The notes: a model not told the origin generated them from the sequence alone. A stretch of 64,000 nucleotides of DNA from Janibacter limosus NBRC 16128 (GCF_001570985.1 NZ_BCSS01000012.1:1-64000); one strand, 5' to 3'. Positions 33,261-42,753 are shown, counted from the first letter of the stretch. Translations and numbers: made by a program.

Positions 33261-34474
33261 GCTCGCTTGGTCTCGAGGAACTCCGCGATCCGGCCGATCG
33301 CCTCGGTCAGCATGTCCTCGTCCGGCAGGGCCACCAGGCGGAAGTGGTCGGGCTCGGGCCAGTTGAAGCCCGAGCCGTGGGTCACGAGGATCTTCTTCGC
33401 CCGCAGCAGCTCGATGACGAAGGCCTCGTCGTCCTCGATCGGGTAGACCTCGGGGTCCAGCCGGGGGAAGCAGTACAGGGCGCCGCGGGGCTCGACACAG
33501 CTCACGCCGGGGATCTCGTTGAGCAGGCGCGAGGCGAGCTTGGTCTGGTCGTAGTAGCGACCGCCCGGGACGACGAGCTCGTTGATCGACTGGTACCCGC
33601 CGAGCGCGGTCTGGATCGCGTGCTGGGCAGGGACGTTGGAGCACATGCGCATGTTGGCCAGCAGGGTCAGGCCCTCGAGGAAGTCCGCCGCCTGGTGCTT
33701 GGGGCCCGAGATCATCACCCAGCCGGCGCGGTACCCGCAGACCCGGTAGGCCTTGGACAGGCCGGAGAAGGTGAGGCACAGGACGTCATCGCCCGCGTAC
33801 TCCGCCGCGTGGTGGTGCACCGCGTCGTCGAAGACGATCTTTTCGTAGATCTCATCGGCCATGACGACGAGATCGTGGCGGCGGGCGATGTCGATCAGCC
33901 CGCGCACGATCTCGGACGAGTAGACCGCCCCGGTCGGGTTGTTGGGGTTGATGATCACGAGCGCGTGCGTGTTGTCGGTGATCTTGGACTCGATGTCGGC
34001 CAGGTCTGGGTTCCAACCGTTGGCCTCGTCGCAGCGGTAGTGCACCGGGGTGCCGCCCGCGAGGGAGACCGCGCCGGTCCACAGCGGGTAGTCCGGTGCC
34101 GGGACGAGGATCTCGTTGCCGTTGTCGACGAAGGCCTGCAGGACCATCGAGATGAGCTCGGAGACGCCGTTGCCGATGTAGACGTCCTCGACGGTCGTGT
34201 CCTTCAGGCCGCGGGACTGGTAGTACTGCGCGACGGCGGTGCGGGCGGAGTAGATGCCCTTGCTGTCGACATAGCCCTGCGCGTCCGGGAGGTGCCGCGT
34301 CATGTCGGCGACGATCGCCTCGGGCGCCTCGAATCCGAAGGGGGCGGTGTTGCCGATGTTGAGCTTGAGGATCTTGTGGCCCTCGGCCTCGAGGCGCTGG
34401 GCCTCGACGAGGATCGGGCCCCGCACGTCGTAGCGGACATCCCTCAACTTGCGGCTCTGTCGGATCTGACGCAT
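33257..34474 (-). CDS. PLP-dependent aminotransferase, AlaA/Rv0337c-like
   Basis: A 405-residue fold-type I aminotransferase. NIGNTAPFGFEAP, YVDSKGIYSAR, YIGNGVSELISM, PDYPLWT, NPNNPTGAVYS, DEIYEKI and SGLSKAYRVCGYRAGW (PLP lysine) are nearly identical to the actinobacterial group containing the alanine aminotransferase AlaA and mycobacterial Rv0337c. It probably makes alanine from pyruvate, though aspartate activity is possible. The ATG at 34474 gives MRQIRQSRKLRDVRYDVRGP. A GAGACT box lies 7 nt before it. A longer frame to 34627 overlaps the divergent lipoprotein gene and is rejected. It is operonic with two crcB genes. Confidence 0.92.
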   Translation of the reverse strand: MRQIRQSRKLRDVRYDVRGPILVEAQRLEAEGHKILKLNIGNTAPFGFEAPEAIVADMTRHLPDAQGYVDSKGIYSARTAVAQYYQSRGLKDTTVEDVYIGNGVSELISMVLQAFVDNGNEILVPAPDYPLWTGAVSLAGGTPVHYRCDEANGWNPDLADIESKITDNTHALVIINPNNPTGAVYSSEIVRGLIDIARRHDLVVMADEIYEKIVFDDAVHHHAAEYAGDDVLCLTFSGLSKAYRVCGYRAGWVMISGPKHQAADFLEGLTLLANMRMCSNVPAQHAIQTALGGYQSINELVVPGGRYYDQTKLASRLLNEIPGVSCVEPRGALYCFPRLDPEVYPIEDDEAFVIELLRAKKILVTHGSGFNWPEPDHFRLVALPDEDMLTEAIGRIAEFLETKRA

Positions 34475-34532
34475 GGGAACCAGTCTCGCAGTACGGTGTG
34501 GACGCCCGTGCCACCGTCTCGAAAGGGCTGCC

Positions 34533-34877
34533 GTGCGTGTCGTCCCCGCAGCATCACTCGCCATGGTCTGCGCCGCGTTCCTCGCCGGGTGCGCGTCCGG
34601 CGCGGACGAGCCGGGGGCGGGCAGCACCCAGACCGTGGCCCCCGCCGATGTGACGAGTCAGGCCCAGGACCTCATCGGCCCAAAGATGCCCGAGGGGTCC
34701 AGCCTCGACTGCCCGGACCCGCTCGCCGCGCAGGTCGACGCCACGACGACGTGCACGTGGTCCATCCCCGACGGCAGCTCGATCGGGATGACCGTGACGG
34801 TCACGGAGATCGTCGACGACCGGGCAAGCCTGAAGTTCAAGAACGACGACGCGGTCACGCCCAGCCCGAGCTCGTGA
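34533..34877 (+). CDS. Small lipoprotein, DUF4333-like
   Basis: A 114-residue exported lipoprotein. The GTG at 34533 has a GAAAGGG site and yields MRVVPAASLAMVCAAFLAGC, a signal peptide with lipobox LAGC at Cys20. The mature part has a conserved-looking pair of cysteines (LDCPDPLAAQVDATTTCTW) typical of the DUF4333 fold of mycobacterial lipoproteins. Function is unknown. It is divergent from the aminotransferase. Confidence 0.8.
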   Translation: MRVVPAASLAMVCAAFLAGCASGADEPGAGSTQTVAPADVTSQAQDLIGPKMPEGSSLDCPDPLAAQVDATTTCTWSIPDGSSIGMTVTVTEIVDDRASLKFKNDDAVTPSPSS

Positions 34878-34917
34878 GTCCCTCCCTTCGGCCCTGACTC
34901 GCGGGTAACCTCGGCCC

Positions 34918-36258
34918 ATGGCTGACGATCCGGCAGGGCTGCCGGCGAGAGTGCGGCGGGGCTACGGCCTCGGGTCCGTCGCGACCGGGGCCTTCGGCAC
35001 CGTGCCCGGGCTGCTCCTGCTGCCCTACCTCACGGATCGCCTGGGTATCGCGGCTGGCCTCGCGGGACTGATCGTGCTGCTGCCCAAGGCCTGGGATGTC
35101 CTGCTCAACCCGCTGGCCGGCCGGATCTCCGATCGCAGCACGCACCCTGACGGGCGCCGACGTCCCTTCCTCATCCGGGCCGGCCTGACGCTCGCGGTGC
35201 TCTTCGCTCTCCTCTTCGCAGGTCCCACCGCGCCGCCGCCCCTCGGGGCGGCCTGGGTCGCGGTGCTCTTCCTCGCCTGCGCGAGCGCCTACGCGTTCTT
35301 CCAGGTCCCCTACGTCTCCATGCCGGCCGAGCTGACGCGCGACTACGGGGAGCGCACCCGGCTGATGACCTGGCGGGTGGCGATCCTCGCGCTCACCATC
35401 CTGGTCGCCGGTGGTCTCTCCCCGGCCCTGCGCGACGGGCTCGGTCCGGAGTGGGGGTACCGCGCCGTGGGGGTCTTCGTCGGTCTGCTCATCGCCGCCG
35501 GCGCCATCGGTGCCTGGTACGGGACGAAGGGGGTGACTCCCGTCGAGCAGGTCGCCGCCGGTGGCTCCTTGGCGCACCAGCTGAAGGTGGTGGCGGGTGC
35601 GCGGGACTTCCGTGCCTTGCTGCTGACCTTCGCGGTGCAGGCGCTCGCGACGGGCATCATGCTCGCGGGCGTCGACTACATGGCCCGGTGGGTCCTCGGC
35701 GATCCGGGAGCGGCCACCATCCTCTTCGTCGCCTTCGTGGGGCCGGCGCTCGTGGTGACACCGCTGTGGGAGAGGGTCGGTCGACGGACCGGCAAGCGGT
35801 TGGCGCTCATGGCAGCCTCGCTGTCCCTGGCCGCTGGTGCCCTGCTGGTGTGGGTCACGCACGACCTGGGTCTCGTGCCGGTGGCGCTCTCGCTGGCCCT
35901 CGTGGGCGTCGGCTACGCCGGAGCCCAGATGTTCCCCATGGCGATGCTGCCCGATGCGGCGGCGGTCGACGCCGACCGGACGGGGGAGAGTCGAGTGGGT
36001 GTGTACACCGGCGTGTGGACCGCGGCCGAGACCTTCGGTCTGGCCCTCGGGCCGGGCGTCTACGGGCTGGTGCTCATGCTCGGCGGCTATGTCTCGTCGA
36101 CGGACGGCGCTGTGGCGCAGCCGGACTCGGCCCTGACAGCGATGACTCTCGGCTTCACCGTGCTCCCGGCCGTCCTCGTGCTGGCCTCCCTGCTGCTCCT
36201 GCGCCACTACCGGATCGACGAAGCGGCCGTCCTGGCCGCGAGAGAGGACGCTCGATGA
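34918..36258 (+). CDS. GPH/MelB-type MFS cation symporter
   Basis: A 446-residue inner-membrane transporter with 12 predicted helices of the glycoside-pentoside-hexuronide group (MFS_2). The marker is KAWDVLLNPLAGRISDRSTHPDGRRRPFLIRAGL (read as two adjoining blocks), then PYVSMPAELTRDYGERTRLMTWR. These proteins couple sodium or proton entry to sugar or lipid-like solutes. Leaderless start: TAACCT at 34906-34911, 6 nt before the ATG. The stop overlaps the next gene (ATGA), a PLP decarboxylase/lyase, so the transporter may supply its substrate. Substrate unknown. Confidence 0.88.
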   Translation: MADDPAGLPARVRRGYGLGSVATGAFGTVPGLLLLPYLTDRLGIAAGLAGLIVLLPKAWDVLLNPLAGRISDRSTHPDGRRRPFLIRAGLTLAVLFALLFAGPTAPPPLGAAWVAVLFLACASAYAFFQVPYVSMPAELTRDYGERTRLMTWRVAILALTILVAGGLSPALRDGLGPEWGYRAVGVFVGLLIAAGAIGAWYGTKGVTPVEQVAAGGSLAHQLKVVAGARDFRALLLTFAVQALATGIMLAGVDYMARWVLGDPGAATILFVAFVGPALVVTPLWERVGRRTGKRLALMAASLSLAAGALLVWVTHDLGLVPVALSLALVGVGYAGAQMFPMAMLPDAAAVDADRTGESRVGVYTGVWTAAETFGLALGPGVYGLVLMLGGYVSSTDGAVAQPDSALTAMTLGFTVLPAVLVLASLLLLRHYRIDEAAVLAAREDAR

Positions 36259-37688
36259 CATCCCTGGACTGGAGCACTGCATCCACGGCGACGCAGGTGC
36301 GCGAGACGCTGGACTCCCTTCGCGCGCAGGACCTCCCCACACATGGTGGCCGCACGCTCAGCTATGTCTACGACTCGGGTCTGGCGCGCGCCGACGAGAT
36401 CGGCAGGGAGGCGCTGGCCGCCTTCGCCTCGACCAACGGGCTCGATCCCACCGCCTTCCCCTCGCTCGCGGCCCTCGAGTCCGATCTCGTGGCGCTCGCC
36501 GCGGGCCTGCTCCACGGACCGGACTCGACCGTGGGTGTGGCCACCTCCGGCGGCACCGAGTCGCTCATCCTGGCGGTCCTGGCGGCGCGCGACGGGGCGC
36601 CCCACGTGCAGCGACCGGCCGTGGTCGCACCGAGCACCGTCCATGCCGCGGTGCACAAGGCCGGGCACCTCCTCGGCGTCGACGTGATCACGGTGCCGGT
36701 CGATCCGGTGGGCTTCCGCGCAGACCCCGAGGCGATGGCCGCGGCCATCACCGACGACACCGTGCTCGTCGTCGCCTCGGCACCCTCGTACGCCCACGGG
36801 GTGATCGACCCGGTGGAGCAGATCGCGGCGATCGCGGCGCAGCGAGGCATCCGCTGCCACGTCGACGCGTGCATCGGGGGTTGGGTGCTGCCCTTCATGG
36901 CCGAGGTGACGCCATGGACCTTTGCCGTCGAGGGCGTCACGAGCATCTCCGTGGACCTGCACAAGTACGCCTACACGCCCAAGGGCGTCTCGCTCCTGCT
37001 GCACCGCGACCCGTCGCTGCGCCGGGGGCACATCTTCGCCTCGGCCGCCTGGCCCGGCTACACGATGCTCAACACGACCCTGCAGTCGACCAAGTCCGGC
37101 GGCCCGCTCGCCGCGGCCTGGGCAGTCGTGCACGCCATCGGGCTCGACGGGTACCGCGAGCTCGTCGCGGTCGCTCGGGAGGCGACCCTGCGCCTGGCGG
37201 CCGCCGTGGATGACATGGAGGGGTTGACCGTGGTGGCGGCTCCGGACTCGACGCTCTTGGCGCTGCAGGCCGGGGAGGGTTGCGATGTCTTCACGATCGC
37301 CGACGAGATGCGCACTCGCGGGTGGCTGGTCCAGCCCCAGATGGCCTTCGCCGGGCACCCAGCGACCCTGCACCTGACCCTCTGCGCGGCCACGGCGGCC
37401 AAGGTGCCCGAACTCGTCGCGGCGCTCACCGAGTCGGTGGCGCGCGCTCGCGAGGCAGGAGTCGTCCGGGTCGACCCCGGCCTCGCGGCCGCGGCCCAGC
37501 AGATCGACCCCGAGACGCTCGACGAGGCGGCACTCGACGGGCTCCTCGCGATCGCCGGGCTCGGTGGAGGTGACGGCTCCCTGCAGGTGCCCGAGCGGAT
37601 GGCCGAGGTCAACGCGCTGCTCGATGCCGCTCCGCCTGCGCTGCGGGAGGCCCTGCTCGCGGGGGTCCTGGACCGGCTCACCCGCTGA
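36255..37688 (+). CDS. Sphingosine-1-phosphate-lyase-like PLP decarboxylase
   Basis: A 477-residue group II PLP enzyme. GVATSGGTESLILAVLAARD, CHVDACIGGWVLPF and SISVDLHKYAYTPKGVSLLL (PLP lysine) resemble eukaryotic and bacterial sphingosine-1-phosphate lyases more than glutamate decarboxylases. The segment WPGYTMLNTTLQSTKSGGPLAAAW matches the lyase active-site loop position. The ~70 C-terminal residues (QIDPETLDEAALDGLLAIAG ...) are an extension. Actinobacteria of this kind usually lack sphingolipids, so the natural substrate could be another phospho-amino-alcohol or an amino acid. It is translationally coupled to the GPH transporter. A longer upstream frame is antisense-like shadow of the transporter. 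Confidence 0.82.
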   Translation: MTSLDWSTASTATQVRETLDSLRAQDLPTHGGRTLSYVYDSGLARADEIGREALAAFASTNGLDPTAFPSLAALESDLVALAAGLLHGPDSTVGVATSGGTESLILAVLAARDGAPHVQRPAVVAPSTVHAAVHKAGHLLGVDVITVPVDPVGFRADPEAMAAAITDDTVLVVASAPSYAHGVIDPVEQIAAIAAQRGIRCHVDACIGGWVLPFMAEVTPWTFAVEGVTSISVDLHKYAYTPKGVSLLLHRDPSLRRGHIFASAAWPGYTMLNTTLQSTKSGGPLAAAWAVVHAIGLDGYRELVAVAREATLRLAAAVDDMEGLTVVAAPDSTLLALQAGEGCDVFTIADEMRTRGWLVQPQMAFAGHPATLHLTLCAATAAKVPELVAALTESVARAREAGVVRVDPGLAAAAQQIDPETLDEAALDGLLAIAGLGGGDGSLQVPERMAEVNALLDAAPPALREALLAGVLDRLTR

Positions 37689-37709
37689 GCGGGTCCTCCC
37701 TTCGCCCGG

Positions 37710-39371
37710 TCACATACCGGTCGTCGAGCGCGGGTACGGGATCTGCGGATCGGTGAGGATGTTGACGAGGTAGGGCACCCCGGAGGCGAAGGCCCGATCG
37801 AGTGCCGGCCCGATCTGCGCGGGGTCGGTGACCAGCTCGCCCCCGCCGCCGAGTGCCGTCACGACCTGGTCGTAGCGCGTGCCCGGTGTGAGGTCCGCGG
37901 CCACGTCGTAGCCGTAGAGCATCTGCATCGGCTGCTTCTCCAACCCCCACGCGCCGTTGTTGCCCATGACCATGACGACCGGAAGGTGGTGGCGCACGAG
38001 GGTGTCGACGTCCATGAGGGACATGCCCGAGGCACCGTCACCGAGGAGCAGGACCACCTGGGACGCAGGGCGGGCGATGCGGGCCGCGATCGCGGCACCG
38101 AGGCCGGCGCCGAGACAGCCGAAGGGGCCGGGGTCCAGCCACGAGCCCGGCGCGGTGGGCTCGATGAACCGACCCGCCCACGACACGAAGTCGCCGCCGT
38201 CGCCGATGATGACCGCGTCCTCGGCCAGCCGGGGCACGAGCTCACCGTAGATCCTGGCCGGGTGCACGGGGGAGACGGAGCTGGTGAGCAGCTCGAGGTC
38301 GCTCGCGGACCGGGCGCGGGCCTCCTCGGCCAGTCGCGCGGACCACGCCGACCAGTCGGGGTGCCCGAGCGACTCGATCAGCGCCTGCAGCTGGTCGAAG
38401 AACGAGGTCAGGTCGCCCGCGGCCGTGGCCGCGGGGTCGGCGTGCGTGCTCAGCTGGCCGGGGGAGTCCGCGACGTGCACGACCTTGGCGTCGGGCCCGT
38501 GGCCGGAGCCACCGAAGGACCCGTACCCGAGGCGGAAGTCGAGCGGCGTGCCGACGACGATTGCCAGGTCGCACTCGCCGACTGCCGTCCTGCGCGCCTT
38601 GCCGACCTGCAGCTCGTGCCCCGCGGGCAGGATGCCGCGGCCCATGCCGTTGGTGATGGTCGGCAGGCCCAGGTCGGTGACGCATCGCAGGGATGCCACG
38701 TCTGCCCGGTCGCTCCAGACGTCCGTCCCGAGGGCGACGAGGGGACGCTCGGCCTGCGCCAGCAGGCGGGCGATGGCGTCGATGTCCGCTGCGTCGGGCG
38801 GGGTCGCTGCGGACGTGCTCGCAGTGACGGGTGCATCCGGGGCGTCGCCGAAGAGCTCGTCCATCGGGACGTCGAGGAAGACCGGACCGCGGTGCGGTGC
38901 TGCGGCCAGGCGGAAGGCGTCGTCGACCTCGTCGGCGATCTGCTCGACGGACTGCACGGTCGCTGCTCGCTTGGTGACCGGTGTCAGGACGCTCGGGTGG
39001 TCGAACTCCTGGAGGGCCCCCTTGCCCCAGGAGAAGGACGCTGCCCGTCCGCCGAGCACCACGAGTGGTGACCCGCTGAAGTGCGCCTGCGTGATGGGAC
39101 TCAGCCCGTTGGTGACACCGGGGCCGGCGGTGAGGACCGCGAGGCCGGGGGTGCGGGTCAGCTTGCCGGTCGCCTCCGCAGCGAAGACCGCGGTCTGCTC
39201 GTGCCGGACATCCAGCAGCCGCATCGGTGGGTCAGCGGTCACCGCCCCGTCGTACAGGGGGAAGACGTGCGCTCCCGAGAGGGTGAACATCGTGACCACC
39301 CCGTGGGCCGCAGCCGCGGAGACGGCGCGCGCGCCGCCACTGACCTCGTCGAAGTGCTCCACGAAAACCAT
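37710..39371 (-). CDS. Thiamine-diphosphate enzyme, acetolactate-synthase-like (IlvG/oxalyl-CoA decarboxylase group)
   Basis: A 553-residue three-domain ThDP enzyme. The N-terminal RHEQTAVFAAEATGKLT contains the ThDP-activating Glu, AVLTAGPGVTNGLSP follows, and the C-terminal ThDP motif is GDGASGMSLMDVDTLVRHHLPVVMVMGNNGAWG. It is close to mycobacterial IlvG-type acetolactate synthases of uncertain role. No small regulatory subunit is adjacent, so it is unlikely to be the main branched-chain synthase. The ATG at 39371 is chosen because MVFVEHFDEVSGGARAV begins the conserved domain. It is divergent from a tiny acidic ORF. Confidence 0.85.
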   Translation of the reverse strand: MVFVEHFDEVSGGARAVSAAAAHGVVTMFTLSGAHVFPLYDGAVTADPPMRLLDVRHEQTAVFAAEATGKLTRTPGLAVLTAGPGVTNGLSPITQAHFSGSPLVVLGGRAASFSWGKGALQEFDHPSVLTPVTKRAATVQSVEQIADEVDDAFRLAAAPHRGPVFLDVPMDELFGDAPDAPVTASTSAATPPDAADIDAIARLLAQAERPLVALGTDVWSDRADVASLRCVTDLGLPTITNGMGRGILPAGHELQVGKARRTAVGECDLAIVVGTPLDFRLGYGSFGGSGHGPDAKVVHVADSPGQLSTHADPAATAAGDLTSFFDQLQALIESLGHPDWSAWSARLAEEARARSASDLELLTSSVSPVHPARIYGELVPRLAEDAVIIGDGGDFVSWAGRFIEPTAPGSWLDPGPFGCLGAGLGAAIAARIARPASQVVLLLGDGASGMSLMDVDTLVRHHLPVVMVMGNNGAWGLEKQPMQMLYGYDVAADLTPGTRYDQVVTALGGGGELVTDPAQIGPALDRAFASGVPYLVNILTDPQIPYPRSTTGM

Positions 39372-39405
39372 GTTACTCGCCGGTAGTGCCCGTAGGCTGG
39401 GGAGC

Positions 39406-39546
39406 GTGACCACAGATCCTTCGCACACCGTCTGGGACGACGAGGAGGCCGAGCGCGAGGCGGCCCTCGCCGCGGCCGACCTCGCGGACGCCGACGAGGA
39501 CGCATCACCCGAGGGCGCACCGTCCGAGGGCGCGGGCGAGCAGTAG
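39406..39546 (+). CDS. Small acidic protein of 46 residues (hypothetical)
   Basis: From the GTG at 39406 the frame reads MTTDPSHTVWDDEEAEREA and continues Ala/Asp/Glu-rich to a TAG. TAGGCT (39393-39398) is 7 nt from the start with no Shine-Dalgarno, the same arrangement as aroQ and dnaX here. A hairpin lies 14 nt after the stop. Those flanks make an independent transcription unit likely. The protein has no recognised domain, about 16 acidic residues and one Trp, and is probably disordered. Confidence 0.6.
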   Translation: MTTDPSHTVWDDEEAEREAALAAADLADADEDASPEGAPSEGAGEQ

Positions 39547-39559
39547 CCCCTAGCCTGCG

Positions 39560-39580
39560 CGCCCCGTCGACGGCGGGGCG
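39560..39580 (+). terminator. Hairpin after the small acidic gene
   Basis: CGCCCCG (39560-39566) and CGGGGCG (39574-39580) form a 7-bp stem with a 7-nt loop. The remaining ~110 nt to pntA holds a TAGGTT box (39646-39651) as a possible pntA -10, but no clear -35. Confidence 0.55.
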
Positions 39581-39690
39581 TCTCACGTTGTGGCGTGTGA
39601 CCATCGTCCCCATCACAAAGCCTGCACGCTCGGCGTGCGCTGTCGTAGGTTGCCGTGCAACCACACCCCCACCCCTGACCAGGAGTGACG

Positions 39691-41217
39691 ATGCGACTTG
39701 GCGTGCCCAAGGAGTCGAAGCGCGGAGAAACCCGCGTCGCGGCGACCCCCAAAACAGTCGAGCAGCTGATCAAGCTCGGATACGACGTCGTCGTCGAGGC
39801 CGGCGCCGGTGAGGCCTCGGCCTACCCGGACCAGGCCTATGTCGACGCCGGTGCGACCCTCGAGCCCGCCGACCAGGTGTGGGCCAGCGACGTGGTCGCC
39901 AAGATCAATGCGCCGTCCGACGAGGAGGTCGCGCGGCTGAGCTCCGGCGCGATCCTCGCCTCGTTGCTCGCTCCGGCGCTCAACCCGGACAAGGTGGAGG
40001 CGCTGCGCGCCCAGGGCGTGACCGCGCTTGCGATGGACGCCGTGCCGCGCATCTCCCGCGCCCAGTCCCTCGACGTGCTGTCCTCGATGGCCAACATCGC
40101 GGGTTACCGCGCGGTGGTCGAGTCGGCCCACGAGTTCGGTGGCCTCTTCACCGGACAGGTCACGGCGGCCGGCAAGGTCCCGCCGGCCAAGGTCCTCGTC
40201 TGCGGTGCCGGAGTCGCCGGCCTCGCGGCCATCGGTGCCGCCGGATCCCTCGGTGCCATCGTGCGCGCCTTCGACGTGCGGCCCGAGGTGGCTGAGCAGG
40301 TCGAGTCGATGGGTGCCGACTTCCTCGAGATCGACATCGAGCAGGAGGTGTCGACGGACGGTTACGCCAAGGAGACCGGCGAGGACTTCAACCGCAAGGC
40401 CGCCGAGCTCTACGCGGAGCAGGCCAAGGACGTCGACATCATCATCACCACGGCCCTCATCCCGGGACGTCAGGCGCCGCGCCTGATCACCGAGGAGATG
40501 GTCGCCTCGATGAAGCCAGGGTCGGTCATCGTCGACATGGCGGCAGGCTCCGGTGGCAATGTCGCCGGGTCCGTCGCCGACGAGCGGATCGTCACCGACA
40601 ACGGTGTCCGGATCATCGGCTACACCGACCTGGCCGGTCGCCTGCCCACGCAGGCCAGCCAGCTCTTCGGCACCAACATCGTCAACCTGCTCAAGCTCGT
40701 CACTCCGGACAAGGACGGTCAGGCCGTCCTCGACATGGAGGACACGGTCGTGCGCGGCATGACCGTCACGCAGGACAGCGAGACGCTCTGGCCGCCGCCG
40801 CCCGTGCAGGTCTCGGCCGCCCCCGCGGCCCCGGCCGCTGCCCCGGTGGAGGCAGAGCCGGCCAAGCCGGTCGACCCCAACCGCAAGTTCTGGCTCATCG
40901 GTGGCACGGCGCTGCTCTTCCTGATCGCCGCCGCCTTCATGCCCGCGGCCTTCCTGTCGCACTTCATCGTCTTCGCGCTGGCCGTGGTCATCGGGTTCTA
41001 CGTCATCGGCAATGTGGCCCACGCGCTGCACACGCCGCTGATGTCGGTGACCAATGCGATCTCCGGGATCATCGTCGTCGGCGCCCTGCTGCAGGTGACC
41101 TCCTCCAACCTCGCGATCCAGGTCATCGCCGCAGCTGCCATCTTCTTCGCCAGCATCAACGTCTTCGGTGGCTTCACGGTCACGAACCGGATGCTCAACA
41201 TGTTCCGGAAGGGCTGA
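39691..41217 (+). CDS. pntA: Proton-translocating NAD(P)+ transhydrogenase subunit alpha
   Basis: Couples the proton gradient to hydride transfer from NADH to NADP+. The 508-residue protein is the E. coli-type fused alpha subunit. The NAD-binding domain I begins [20 protein letters not shown], with RxQxxD-like loop and [18 protein letters not shown] for NAD. An Ala/Pro-rich linker (~370-395) follows, then four membrane helices ([18 protein letters not shown] onward). The ATG at 39691 has AGGAG 5 nt upstream; a GTG six bases earlier is less suitable. pntB follows after 3 nt. Confidence 0.95.
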   Translation: MRLGVPKESKRGETRVAATPKTVEQLIKLGYDVVVEAGAGEASAYPDQAYVDAGATLEPADQVWASDVVAKINAPSDEEVARLSSGAILASLLAPALNPDKVEALRAQGVTALAMDAVPRISRAQSLDVLSSMANIAGYRAVVESAHEFGGLFTGQVTAAGKVPPAKVLVCGAGVAGLAAIGAAGSLGAIVRAFDVRPEVAEQVESMGADFLEIDIEQEVSTDGYAKETGEDFNRKAAELYAEQAKDVDIIITTALIPGRQAPRLITEEMVASMKPGSVIVDMAAGSGGNVAGSVADERIVTDNGVRIIGYTDLAGRLPTQASQLFGTNIVNLLKLVTPDKDGQAVLDMEDTVVRGMTVTQDSETLWPPPPVQVSAAPAAPAAAPVEAEPAKPVDPNRKFWLIGGTALLFLIAAAFMPAAFLSHFIVFALAVVIGFYVIGNVAHALHTPLMSVTNAISGIIVVGALLQVTSSNLAIQVIAAAAIFFASINVFGGFTVTNRMLNMFRKG

Positions 41218-41220
41218 GTC

Positions 41221-42669
41221 GTGCTCTCCACTGTCGTCACCGCCGCCTACATCGTCGCGGCGCTCCTCTTCATCCTGTCCCTCGCCGGTCTGAGCAAGCA
41301 CGAGACCGCCAAGCACGGCAACTGGTTCGGCATGGCCGGCATGGCGATCGCCCTGCTGGCCACCGGCGCCCTCGTCATCGACGGTGTCTACTCCGGTGAG
41401 GAGGCCACCAACGCCGGCAAGTGGGGCCTGGGTGTCCTCGTGATCACCATGGCCCTCGGTGGCGCACTCGGTGTGCGGATCGCCCGCCGCGTCGAGATGA
41501 CCGGCATGCCCGAGCTCATCGCGATGATGCACTCCTTCGTCGGTCTGGCCGCCGTCCTCGTCGGCTTCAACTCCTTCCTGGGTGCTCACGGCGACTCCGC
41601 CGAGGCGGCCGCTGCCCACCGGGCGCTCGAGGCCAGCGACATGGTCGGGATCCACAACGGGGAGGTCTTCGTCGGCGTCTTCATCGGTGCCCTGACCTTC
41701 ACCGGCTCGATCGTGGCCTACCTCAAGCTCAGCGCGAAGATGAAGTCCGCGCCCCTGGTGCTGCCGATGCGCCACTGGCTCAACCTGCTGGCCGTGCTCG
41801 TCTCCGTCGCCCTGTGCGTCTGGTTCGTCGTCTCCCCGTCACTCATCCCGCTGGGGATCATGACGGTCATCGCGCTGCTCTTCGGCTGGCACCTCGTCGC
41901 CTCCATCGGCGGCGGTGACATGCCGGTCGTCATCTCGATGCTCAACAGCTACTCGGGGTGGGCCGCGGCCGCTGCGGGCTTCATGCTCTCCAACGACCTG
42001 CTCATCGTCGTGGGTGCGCTCGTCGGCTCCTCCGGTGCCTTCCTGAGCTACATCATGTGCAAGGCGATGAACCGCTCCTTCATCTCCGTCATCGCGGGTG
42101 GCTTTGGTGCGGCTGCACCGGCCTCCAGTGGAGACGAGGACTACGGCGAGCACCGGGAGACCAACGCCGAGTCGGTCGCGGAGCTCCTCGCGGATGCCTC
42201 CTCGGTCGTCATCACCCCGGGCTACGGCATGGCCGTCGCGCAGGCGCAGTACCCCGTCGCCGACCTGACCGCCAAGTTGCGGGCGAAGGGAGTGGATGTC
42301 CGGTTCGGCATCCACCCGGTCGCCGGTCGCCTCCCCGGCCACATGAACGTGCTCCTGGCCGAGGCCAAGGTCCCGTACGACATCGTCCTCGAGATGGACG
42401 AGATCAACGACGACCTGCCGGAGACCGATGTCGTGCTCGTCATCGGCGCCAACGACACGGTCAACCCGGCCGCTGCCGAGGACCCGGCCAGCCCGATCGC
42501 CGGCATGCCGGTGCTCGAGGTGTGGAATGCCAAGGACGTCATCGTCTTCAAGCGCTCCATGGCCACCGGGTACGCCGGCGTGCAGAACCCGCTGTTCTTC
42601 CGGGACAACACGCAGATGCTCTTCGGCGACGCCAAGGACCGTGTGGAGGACATCCTCCGGGCGATCTGA
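41221..42669 (+). CDS. pntB: Proton-translocating NAD(P)+ transhydrogenase subunit beta
   Basis: A 482-residue membrane partner of PntA. About nine helices (starting [21 protein letters not shown]) form the proton channel with the conserved His/Asn/Ser positions; the C-terminal domain III binds NADP+ ([53 protein letters not shown]). The GTG start follows the pntA stop by 3 nt. The complex supplies NADPH. A long terminator follows. Confidence 0.95.
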   Translation: MLSTVVTAAYIVAALLFILSLAGLSKHETAKHGNWFGMAGMAIALLATGALVIDGVYSGEEATNAGKWGLGVLVITMALGGALGVRIARRVEMTGMPELIAMMHSFVGLAAVLVGFNSFLGAHGDSAEAAAAHRALEASDMVGIHNGEVFVGVFIGALTFTGSIVAYLKLSAKMKSAPLVLPMRHWLNLLAVLVSVALCVWFVVSPSLIPLGIMTVIALLFGWHLVASIGGGDMPVVISMLNSYSGWAAAAAGFMLSNDLLIVVGALVGSSGAFLSYIMCKAMNRSFISVIAGGFGAAAPASSGDEDYGEHRETNAESVAELLADASSVVITPGYGMAVAQAQYPVADLTAKLRAKGVDVRFGIHPVAGRLPGHMNVLLAEAKVPYDIVLEMDEINDDLPETDVVLVIGANDTVNPAAAEDPASPIAGMPVLEVWNAKDVIVFKRSMATGYAGVQNPLFFRDNTQMLFGDAKDRVEDILRAI

Positions 42670-42684
42670 CGCTGATCCGCCAGG

Positions 42685-42726
42685 CGAAGGGCGGCGCTCA
42701 CCCAATCGGGTGGGCGCCGCCCTTCG
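42685..42726 (+). terminator. Terminator after pntAB
   Basis: cgaagggcggcgctcaccc pairs with gggtgggcgccgcccttcg (one mismatch), loop AATC, followed by TCGTGTGG. It belongs to the CGAAGG...CCTTCG hairpin family. Confidence 0.88.
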
Positions 42727-42753
42727 TCGTGTGGTCGAGAAGTGCCATGGACA

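Noticed and set aside
33257-33300. Possible fluoride riboswitch before the crcB genes
   Set aside because: The crcB genes overlap the preceding gene's stop; there is no leader space and no GGCGAUG...-type riboswitch core upstream of the operon that I can see.
39596-39617. CRP-type site TGTGA...TCACA upstream of pntA
   Set aside because: The half-sites are separated by 12 nt rather than the canonical 6, and 5-bp matches occur easily by chance.
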